From Liopterus haemorrhoidalis (lineage: Eukaryota > Arthropoda > Insecta > Coleoptera > Dytiscidae), in assembly GCA_963971575.1 (NCBI GenBank), contig OZ020625.1:28371753-28435752 (forward strand): a stretch of 64,000 bases of DNA. Direction: 5' to 3'. The notes below the pieces were generated by a model, which was given only the letters and a program-made list of their open reading frames with translations, was not told the origin of the DNA and ran no database searches. The translations under genes and the position numbers were made by a program. Shown here in pieces: positions 55,962 to 64,000 of this stretch (position 1 is the first letter of the stretch; each line of letters opens with the position of its first letter).

Positions 55962-56180
55962 GTAAGTAGATTATTATTTTTCCTCTACATACAATTAATT
56001 ATTCTATTGTATTCTCGCAATCAATATTATCATACAACTATATACCGTGATTCACTAGCTGATCGCTACCGCTACCGCCACTCCCACCGCGTTAGTGTGA
56101 GGAGACCTGATCGCTAGTCGTATCGCTACCGTGGCCGCTACCGTGGCCGCCACCGCGGCCGCTTTGGTGTGTGGAATCCT

Positions 56181-57143
56181 TAAAATGATGTCACACTTTT
56201 CATGCTAATTTAACCCGTAGTTGACCAAAATATACACATCCAACCAAGTGGGGTGTAGTATATCCTAGGCTTTTCTCATTTAATATCAATTAAAATAAGG
56301 TAAAATTTATACAGTTAGATGCTGTCAAGCCTATAGAACAATATTACAAAAAAAAAAAAAACAAAGTAATTATTTAATGCTTTTTTAATAATTTTTTCAA
56401 TAAAAGTCAAAATCACGCCAATTTCTTTCTTAAATTGTATCATACTTCAAGTTGCGTCTCGTGTTGACTGACAACATTGCATCTCTCGTTCAAACCAACT
56501 CTCACACATACTAATTTAGCTAGCTCTCTGATTGGTCTATGTATTTTGGTGGGGGAGACAATTTCTTTCTCATTTCTCAAGCAAAGCTTGAATTTTGAAT
56601 TAGTTGCTATTAGATTAGGGCTGCCATAATTGTCCAACTACCGACCGGGACACCCCCCCCCCCCCCCCCCAAAAACTTAAAAAAAACTTTTATCGACAAT
56701 AATACCTAAAATTTTAAAGACAAAAACAAATAATTAAAGTAGAGATTGATAATAGGTATTCCAAGAGCAAAACGTTGGGATCAATGGTGAATCATTTTGG
56801 AACACTCTGGAAAAATTTGATGTTTTTTTTTGTGGATGCGTCTTTATCAAATCTAATATAATATAATATAAATTAATGGGCGATTCAATTTAATAAAACC
56901 AAATAGAACCTTACATTGCATTCTTCTCTTGCCTTTACTCTCCCCCTTCCCCGACTTCGGTGGCTTCTTTATCATCGCTCTTCTTTGCCCAATCATACTT
57001 CTCCGATGTTTTCGTTTTTTTGGAGCTGTTCTTTTTCCCCTTTTATATAATTATAGAATTCAATGCATGACATTTTATAATTTAAAACACATTGAATTAT
57101 GCTTTTCACGATGTCAATAGAAAGCGAATTGCGCTCATCTGTC
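56181..57143. other. Intron sequence, no gene seen
   Basis: A-run at 56348, C-run at 56653-56670. The ORFs at 56440-56637 and 56929-57120 show no domain. Confidence 0.4.
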
Positions 57144-57178
57144 AGTACCAGTCAGCTAGTGACTAGCTGACTGGTACT
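57144..57178. repeat. 35-bp perfect palindrome
   Basis: 17-bp arms AGTACCAGTCAGCTAGT and ACTAGCTGACTGGTACT around a single G. Confidence 0.95.
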
Positions 57179-58009
57179 CGGCATTACTCCGGAACATTTC
57201 GGACCTCGAATCTGTTATATAATTTATAAATAGTATGTATAAATGTATATGTACAATATTATCGAAAAATAATTTTTTAATATGCAGTAATTTTAAATCG
57301 ACCGGGACAAATGACTCTTGGACCGGGGAATAATTGTTTTCAGGCTACAAATGTTCGTAAATGGGTATAATTATTATAAAATATCGTATGTTTATAAATT
57401 TTATGTCCTATTTCACTTGTTATCACCGGATTTATTAAATTTTTGTGTATTCCCTCGATATAAAATTTTATTACTCCAGAACTATGTTGAATTAAGAAAT
57501 GAAATTTTGACAGTAAATAGTTGGAACCCTACTGAATGGCCCCTAAAAATTTAATTCCTCAATTCTAAAAGGTTTTTGAAATACTAATTTTTAAGTATAT
57601 TTCCATATATACCAATTCGCTGTTTAGTTGGAGATTCTGCCGTTGTAGCTCGTAGCGCTGTGTTACAACAATGGCCAAGCAGTTGACATCTCGTGTTTCG
57701 TGCTAAATTTTTATTGAAAAAACTAGTAAAAAGTTGCCATCGAATTCAAAAAACATTAAAAACAATTAAATTAACACCTTAAGAAATTTTTTAGATAATT
57801 ATTTCACCTTAGTAGAGTGTTTATCAAAAAATATGAGTATAACAAAATAGTGTCTCTGAGCAAGTAGAATTTCGCGTATTAGAAAATTAATATTTCAACT
57901 CTGGAGGTGATTTAAGAAATTTAAAATGTGTACACGTTTCAGTTAAGGCCTTTTTTAACTGCTGATCGAGTTTGGTTTCTGGATTTTGTAATTTTTTGTA
58001 GTTTTTATA

Positions 58010-58630
58010 GGTCCGGGGTTGCTGTGTGTAGGAGAGAGATGGAACGAGCTCTGGAGACATGTTAGAGAGAGACGAAAACATTTTCAGAAAAATGGTAATA
58101 TTTTTAAATAAAGCCTAAAAAATATGTATGTATTGTGCAAAATTGTGCTTTTGGGGGATTATTGAGGAAAATATTTTTATTTGATTGTAAATTTATACTT
58201 GTAATATTTTTAATGGTAAGTAAGCAATGTGTTGGAGAGATATAGAGCTAGCCCAGCTGCCGTGTGTTAGAAAGAGACAGCATCTACAAATGTTTTTTTT
58301 TTTTGTAAAAATTAAAAAAGCTATTAGGTTTGTATAACAAAAAAGGAACTTTTGGGAATTGTTGGGATGTTTTTTTTTGCTTTTACCATTAAAAATTAGT
58401 CCTAGGTTGCTGTGTGTAAAAGAGAGATGAGAGACAACAACAATTTAAAAAAATGTGTTTTTTCAATAAATGTTTAAAAATTATTTAAATGTGTCTTTAA
58501 AAAGGAATTTTTGGGTCTAATTGGGATGGGATTTTCTCCTGAAACTTATTGTCTAGGGATGTTGTGTGTAGAAGAGAGATGGAGATATACCAGTTACGAT
58601 GGGTAAGAGTGAGACAATAACAATTTTAAA
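58010..58630. repeat. Degenerate ~180-bp tandem repeat
   Basis: GTTGCTGTGTGTAGGAGAGA-like motifs, each followed by a GAGAGAGAC block, recur near 58019, 58245, 58405 and 58560 with AT-rich spacers. Confidence 0.5.
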
Positions 58631-58665
58631 ATAACTATGCTACAATAAAGGAAATGAAAGTCAAT

Positions 58666-58801
58666 AGCCCTGTTCGTAGAGCCATTTCTAGCTGTATATT
58701 ATCGACAGAAGCAAGCGCAGTTATTTTAACGCATTTCTGCAAATTCTGCGCTTGCGTTTGACGATAATAAACCGTTTAAAATGACTGTACGAACAGAGCC
58801 A
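58666..58801. mobile_element. Small MITE with GCYCTGTTCGTA ends
   Basis: AGCCCTGTTCGTAGAGCCAT and GGCTCTGTTCGTACAGTCAT (inward), with an inner inverted pair AAGCGCAG / CTGCGCTT. About 135 bp. Confidence 0.65.
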
Positions 58802-58895
58802 GTGGCGCAGTGGTTTTTTTTTTGTCACTTGTATTTTAGAAGTTAGGACCTTTTTTTATGTCACCATTTTGTATTTCCGAAGTGAGGACCTTTTT

Positions 58896-59820
58896 TAGGG
58901 TTTTGTAGGTATGACCAAAAAACCCTTATACCGTCATTTTGTCGTCTGTCTGTCTGTCTGTCTGTCTGTTCGGTAAAAATTGTAGCCAAACGGCTAAACC
59001 TAGAGAGTTGAAATTTGGCATGCTTATACAACTCTTTGACCCGCACATAGGAAAAATACTAAAACATCTAAAAAACATACCCCCCAAAAAATATAAACAA
59101 ATATGTGCTCATCGAAAACAAATTTTTTTTTTTAAATTATGAAAAGGGTATCAAACGAAAGCCCTTAGTACGTGGATTAACGATCAAATTTTTATTTTTG
59201 AAAAATAAATTATTTTGAAGCGATTTTTGCCAAAATTGTGCAAAAAAAATTTTGTCCCACACCCTGTAGCCCAGATGGTTTAAACTAAAAATCTAAAAAA
59301 ATTCTAAGTAATGTATATTGGTGTGAACCGAAATAGTACAACAGGAATTTTTGATCAGATTATGTTTTCGGAAAATAACGCATTTTTTGTGGTTTTTGGT
59401 TCACAAAGTACAAAAGTTATACCAATGTAAGACACTCACATGCAAGGCGTACGATGGCGTTATTGGTTAGAGCACTGGTGTCGTAAGCTAAAACTCGCTG
59501 GTAAACGAAGGGTTTCGAGTTCGAGTACGGAGTGAATTCTAGTTTTTCTGTTTTTTTTTTGCATTTTTATTATGTTGAAATTATTTTGTCAAAATTCTAG
59601 TTATATTTTGACAAATGTTGTATTTAATTTTTAAGAGCGTAAATTTAATAACCAGTCTTATTATATGATTAACAGACGATAAATTATTTTAAAAATATCG
59701 TTCATTTTGCCGTGATTACTACAAAGTAAAATTTGTCCTACACACTCAGCATACCGCCTTCACTTATTATATACCTGCGAAACCCTGAAATGTGTGAATA
59801 TTCACACTTCACATCAATTT
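58896..59820 (+). repeat. R-family copy (R-h), full length
   Basis: Left end AGGGTTTTGTAGGTATGACC, (GTCT)n at 58942-58968, all arms, type 4 insert, and the CTTATTATATGATTAACAGA right-arm subtype. Confidence 0.87.
59446..59535 (+). other. tRNA-like insert (type 4) in R-h
   Basis: TGGCGTTATTGGTTAGAGCA resembles a tRNA D-arm/box A and TTCGAGTTCGAGTACGG a T-arm/box B. Confidence 0.5.
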
Positions 59821-60398
59821 TTTTTAGATCATCACTTGAAATTTAGAAGTCTTAAATAATTTTGTCTTCCGCAATTGCGAACAAACGACTGTATTGTCTG
59901 GAACAATGCAATCGTTAGTTACGTCGTATGACGTAACTGCGTTGATTCGCCGACGGTAGTATACCAATGTCATGATGTGATTTAACCAACATCAAACCAT
60001 TACACAGTTTGTACATTTATTTACTGAATGTTGGTAACGTTTCTGGACGTTTGATCTTCCGAGGAGTTCTGGACAGTGATTTTTGAAGCGCCGACTAGTG
60101 ACGTCAATGCACGCCAGTAGCGTGCATTTTAACTGTTAATGTGCTAATTTCAGAAGAAAAAAAACGTTTAACGTAATAGAAAGGGAATAAAAACAACTTT
60201 TAGCGAAAAATAAAAAACTATTTGTAATACTGCTTAATTCAATATGTTATATAACCCGACACCTATAAAGAAATATATATAAAAAGTACTCCTATATTTT
60301 TTTGTTAATTTTTGAATTTAATTAAGAATACAATACTCGTTAATGGATAAGTATTTGTCTATTAAATCTTTTATATTTGTCATTTATTATTCTCGATA

Positions 60399-60610
60399 TA
60401 CGGAGTGATTATTTAATGGCGAGACGACGTCACTGGAAGTTTTAATAATTTACCGTTTCATACACATCGTAGCAGGCGATTATGCGCGCATGCGCATAAT
60501 CTTTTTTTCTTCATAATCAAATTTTCTTCAAGGTTATTATAGTCATAGTATTCTGCTCGAAGCACGTAAAATTCGGTGACGTCGTCTCGCCATGAAATAA
60601 TCACTCTGTA
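60399..60610. mobile_element. MITE with ~36-bp inverted ends
   Basis: CGGAGTGATTATTTAATGGC plus GAGACGACGTCAC at the left; inverted on the right (GTGACGTCGTCTCGCCATGA..CACTCTG). It abuts THAP element copy 3. Confidence 0.8.
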
Positions 60611-60613
60611 GGT

Positions 60614-61469
60614 AATAGGGGATAGGCATGATTTTTTTAATTTTTTTTATTATATTCCTCTTGTTGCATATAAACATAAAAAACAGTTTTTAATTATTTT
60701 TTTTGTAATTTGAAGGCTTAAAAAAATCATAAATGTATGTAGCGCGCGAAAACGACGTGTGACGTCATACCCCTTCTAACTGACGCATGACACTACTAGC
60801 TTACCGGCGTACATAGTCTGTTGTGAACTTATTTGTTTGTATAACTTTTATAGGTTATGTAAAGTTAGAGTGATTTTAATTAAAATAAAGTTTAATTCTA
60901 TAAAAACAATTTATACATGTTTACCGAATTAAATTTTATATTAAAATAGATAACTTATATTGCAGTATTTCAATTATGCCTCTAACGTTTTGTAACTTCA
61001 TGTAAACAATGTAGTAAAATTCTGACATCTAAATTACATAAATATTTACATTTTAGAGAGTTGCAGCGTTTGTTTACATAAAGTTATAGAATATAAAATA
61101 AAAATTACTTTGACACCACGTATTTCTTCAGCACTGTAGCATTCATTATTTTTCATATATTCCATGAGCATAAATGCATCAATGTTGGGTAAATTATCAC
61201 TCTGAGCCCTAACAAAATCTTTATCTGCCATTTTAATAATAAATGCGTGAAAAATTGTTTAAAAACAAATACAAAACTCTCGAACAATACAATACACACA
61301 CGTGTAAAGATTATGTTGTAGCTGTATCTGTGATGTGAAACCCCTATCGTTTGACGTCATACTTAGTCGTTTTACTCGGCAACCTTCGCTCCGTGGTCGG
61401 CTTATTTCAAATTTACAATATTTTAATTCAAAAATTTGGCTATAATATTAATTAAAATGTAATTTTTGT
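60614..61469 (-). mobile_element. THAP-family element, copy 3, alternative internal part
   Basis: Left end AATAGGGGATAGGCATG, left arm as in copies 1 and 2 up to about 60950. Internal sequence 60955-61230 is absent from the other two copies, then the shared right arm (AATAAATGCGTGAAAAATTG to about 61469). The right terminal repeat is missing. Confidence 0.72.
61109..61231 (-). pseudogene. 41-codon first exon in the THAP-family element
   Basis: A clean frame on the strand opposite to the THAP relic: MADKDFVRAQSDNLPNIDAF, then MLMEYMKNNECYSAEEIRGVK. It ends at GTAATT, a plausible splice donor. The pattern P-N-(I/V)-x-A-F-M-x-x-x-Y and A-E-I-R-G-V-K recurs, as far as I recall, at the start of an uncharacterised class of arthropod transposon proteins. 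No stop or frameshift. The rest of the gene is absent, so it is a remnant. Confidence 0.5.
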
Positions 61470-61685
61470 AAAAGAGGGATTAATTTGTTACTATAATTAT
61501 TGTTTTCTTCAATGAATCTTATAAACAAAAAAACACGGGAATTTATTACACAACCCAATAGATTGGCCATAGTTGGATATAGTACGTTGCTACGTGTTGC
61601 GATTTAAGGAATAGTTAAAATTTAAGGAAAACTGGTGCAAGTAGGCATAACCCTATTTATATATTATTAAATTAAATTATCTTAC

Positions 61686-61876
61686 CTCATAAAACAGCCA
61701 AGAACTGAATATAACTTGCACTAGATTATAGATAATCAGAACGCCTTTCAAACTGAAAGGTTTTCGATTTTCCATCAGTTTGGGTCCTATTCTTTTGACG
61801 AAATATGCATAGAAAAGACAAATCGCCAGCGTTGGAAATGGTGACGACATCAAAAACCAATTGTTTACTCTGGGAT
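61686..61876 (-). CDS. ELOVL-type elongase, N-terminal-region exon
   Basis: A 191-bp exon starting with two bases of a split Asp codon (G|AT), followed by PRVNNWFLMSSPFPTLAICL, a membrane segment, then GPKLMENRKPFSLK and GVLIIYNLVQVIFSSWLFYE. D-P-R-V, M-x-x-P-x-P and G-P-x-x-M-x-x-R-x-P are hallmark N-terminal ELOVL motifs. The acceptor is a T-run plus TTAG; the donor is GTAAGA. The initiator exon lies beyond the right side of the window. The mariner at 61911 begins only 34 bp upstream of this exon. Confidence 0.95.
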
Positions 61877-61910
61877 CTAAAAAAAAAAATCATTTAGTTT
61901 TGAATAAATA

Positions 61911-63221
61911 CAAGGTGTCTCAAAAGAAATTTTATATTTATTTAGCTTACTGCGTGAACGCAACGTATCCGAGGGGCGCGGGGGTTATGTCAATCGGTAG
62001 CCTGGCTCTTGGGAATTCAGTCGCTATGGAGGGTTTCTCGGGAGCAGACCGTGCGTTATGCGTGCGAGAGTTTTACAAAAACGGTGATTCGGCGACTGTA
62101 GCGCGTAGAAAATTCTGCAGTATTCGAGGTTTTCGCCACTTAAATGATGCGCCAAGCATTCCTCTCATTCGACATCGGGTTAAAAAGTTTGAAGAGACTG
62201 GTACAACGCTGGATAAATCAAAATCCGGGCGACCTAGGTCATCAAGAACGGTAGAAAACGTGGAGAATGTTAATCAGTCTGTTCGTGACGACCCGAACCT
62301 TTCCATTCGGAAGCGCGCAAGTGCTTTAAATGTGCATAGATCATCATTACATCGCATTATGCACAAAGACCTAAAGCTGCACCCCTACAAAATTCAATTG
62401 GTGCAAGAATTAAAGCCCCAAGATGCCAGTCAGAGGCTTAATTTCGTAAATCAGGTGATTGAGCGATTTTCAACGTTTACCAACATTTTGTTTTCGGATG
62501 AAGCTCATTTTCATCTTAATGGCCACGTAAATAAGCAGAACTGCCGCTACTGGAGTGCAACGAATCCGAAACGCAAACATCAGAAACCCCTACATTCGCC
62601 TAAAGTGACCGTATGGGCTACGATGTCGGCGCGAGGAATTATCGGCCCTTACTTTTTTGAAGACGAAAGGGGGCGTGCAGTTACAGTGAATTCAGAGCGT
62701 TATGTGGAGATGTTAGACAACTTCTTGGTACCTGAACTGCAAACCTTTCCTGGCTATAACCAAAGAACATGGTTCCAACAGGACGGAGCAACTTCACACA
62801 CGTCCAATATGTCTCTGCCACGTGTTCGTGAAATTTTCTCAGGCAAATTGATCTCCCGGAGAGGTGACATAATTTGGCCTCCACGCAGTCCAGATTTAAC
62901 CCCTATGGACTTTTTCCTATGGGGTTATCTTAAATCTAAAGTTTACGCCAATAAACCGACTTCACTGGCGCATTTGAAAGAAAATATCCGTCACGAAATG
63001 GCAGCCATCCCTGAGTCCACCTGCCGAGACGTCATAAGTAATTTTACTGTTCGATTAAATGAGTGCGGAGAACGCGAGGGTCTACATTTAGACGATATTA
63101 TTTTTAAGAAATAAATCCCCAAAAAGTGTATTTTAATAATTAATAAACATTTTTTCTATATACGGCTTACTTTTTTTTTTAATCGATCCACTAAATATAA
63201 AATTTCTTTTGAGACACCTTG
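61911..63221 (+). mobile_element. Intact DD41D mariner copy C
   Basis: 1311 bp with terminal repeats CAAGGTGTCTCAAAAGAAAT on both sides and TA at 61909-61910 and 63222-63223. The ORF is intact. It is inserted antisense to the elongase. Confidence 0.95.
61987..63114 (+). CDS. DD41D mariner transposase, apparently intact
   Basis: A 375-codon transposase counted from the first Met inside the element; a second candidate start is at 62026. The open frame continues upstream into the elongase intron, but those codons are outside the element. Residues ~25-130 form the DNA-binding part (ADRALCVREFYKNGDSATVA, KSGRPRSSRTVENV, RKRASALNVHRSSLHRIM). Catalytic Asp residues are at about 171 (FSDEAHF), 266 (QQDGATSH) and 308 (TPMDFF). 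The 41-residue gap between the last two defines DD41D, a known rare Tc1/mariner group in insects. The C-terminus HLDDIIFKK matches copies A and B. No stop or frameshift, both terminal repeats present, so it may still be active. Confidence 0.93.
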   Translation: MSIGSLALGNSVAMEGFSGADRALCVREFYKNGDSATVARRKFCSIRGFRHLNDAPSIPLIRHRVKKFEETGTTLDKSKSGRPRSSRTVENVENVNQSVRDDPNLSIRKRASALNVHRSSLHRIMHKDLKLHPYKIQLVQELKPQDASQRLNFVNQVIERFSTFTNILFSDEAHFHLNGHVNKQNCRYWSATNPKRKHQKPLHSPKVTVWATMSARGIIGPYFFEDERGRAVTVNSERYVEMLDNFLVPELQTFPGYNQRTWFQQDGATSHTSNMSLPRVREIFSGKLISRRGDIIWPPRSPDLTPMDFFLWGYLKSKVYANKPTSLAHLKENIRHEMAAIPESTCRDVISNFTVRLNECGEREGLHLDDIIFKK

Positions 63222-63483
63222 TAGAACATAAAAAATGTTGTCTGTAAAGACCTTGCCACGAGGGATGTTTCCTAAATTCTGGGAATTGTGCTATAATTAA
63301 ATTACGCAGAACTTATAGGCAATGGTATTGGTGACAGACAAGTCTTGACATGTTTATGCAACTATCTAGTGCAATATTGTTCAGTCTGATTTAGGTGTTC
63401 GACTGATATAGACGCGTTTTCAAAGCACTGTTTTTGTAACCATTGAAGACGCAGCAAAATCTTAAAGAGCAATAATTTTCTTT

Positions 63484-63852
63484 TTGTGGAAAGGTGTGAA
63501 AACATCAGAAATTATTCAGCGTCTGCAAGGAGTATTTGGTGAGTCTGCAGAATCAAAAAGTACTGTTTATCGGTGGATCGATCATTTTAAAACCGGTAGA
63601 ACATCACTAGAAGACGATCCACGCAGTGGGTACCCAAGCACGTCGGTAAATGAAAGAAACATTACTGCCGTCGAAGACCTACTGAAAGAGGACAGGCGAA
63701 TGACTATTCGTCAAATTAGTGTGCGCCTAGGGATAGGTACACGACAAGTTCATGACATCTTGCATGATTGTTTGGGCGTTAGCAAGGTTTCGCCGCGCTG
63801 GGTGCCAAGGCTGTTGGGACCAGAACAGAAACTCAATAGGAAAGTTCTTTGA
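63484..63852 (+). pseudogene. Mariner-type transposase N-terminus
   Basis: A 122-codon frame: TSEIIQRLQGVFGESAESKS, TVYRWIDHFKTGRTSLEDDP, then RMTIRQISVRLGIGTRQVHD and VSPRWVPRLLGPEQK. These are the two helix-turn-helix modules and the W-V-P-R-x-L linker of a mariner lineage different from both others in the window (SETMAR-like pattern). It ends at a TGA after KLNRKVL, before the catalytic domain. No terminal repeat found, so it is a fragment in the first visible elongase intron. Confidence 0.72.
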
Positions 63853-64000
63853 GGACGGCTTAAAAAAATTAGTTTATCGTTAGGATAAATGTATTCAGTT
63901 AAATGGAGATTATGTTGAAAAACTGCATTGTAATATTGACGAAAATTAACAAAATAATAAAAATTATAGCTAAATTCCCAGAACTTTGATTCCATTAAAC

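Larger units (their letters stand above)
55177..56180. mobile_element. PIF/Harbinger-type element with GC-rich ends
   Basis: A ~45-bp terminal inverted repeat begins AGGATTCCACACACCAAAGC and continues GGCCGCGGTGGCGGCCACGG. It is flanked by TAA at 55174-55176 and 56181-56183, the 3-bp target typical of PIF/Harbinger. Subterminal regions are rich in GCGATCGCTACCG-like motifs. Length 1004 bp, of which 394 bp is an inserted MITE1. Confidence 0.87.

Noticed and set aside
57887..58081. 64-aa minus-strand ORF
   Set aside because: Overlaps a degenerate tandem repeat and has no recognisable domain.

Overview
The window is AT-rich eukaryotic DNA, almost certainly from an insect with a large, repeat-dense genome. 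One host gene can be recognised with confidence. It is a minus-strand ELOVL-type fatty-acid elongase (elongation of very long chain fatty acids protein), of which five internal coding exons lie between 43556 and 61876. Every junction has GT..AG signals and compatible phases, and all diagnostic ELOVL motifs are present. The 5' exon(s) lie right of the window; the C-terminal exon was not found and is either left of 43556 or outside the window. I could not assign the insect order.

Nearly everything else is transposable elements, their non-autonomous derivatives and satellites. Left part (1-43 kb): a truncated Jockey-type LINE; repeated copies of a ~1 kb interspersed family (called R here) with a GTCT/GACA microsatellite and tRNA-like box A/box B inserts; several MITE families; a DD41D mariner with one nonsense codon (11497-12806) and a truncated relative (27979-29064); a piggyBac remnant with a recognisable TTAA target; two satellite regions; a scrap of R1-type LINE; hAT fragments; a 172-aa ORF resembling the C-terminus of an arthropod transposon protein; and a hAT carrying another MITE, which itself carries a third MITE (41630-42719).

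Right part (43.5-64 kb, the elongase locus): all four complete introns have been colonised. From left to right they hold a ~1 kb 16-bp-period satellite with two hAT MITEs; a full-length but dead Mos1-like mariner; a THAP-domain element; and a 12.5 kb intron with two large inverted R copies, a Tc1 relic, a PIF/Harbinger element with GC-rich ends and a MADF relic, and many MITEs. An apparently intact DD41D mariner (375-aa transposase) sits 34 bp upstream of an elongase splice acceptor.

The observation I find least explained is the R family. Its copies share both arms, but the tRNA-like insert in the middle differs between copies in at least four types. Two paralogous pre-insertion sites show R going into T-runs. 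THAP-domain relics from three unrelated families also recur. All family names rest on reading motifs and termini by eye; no database search was possible.
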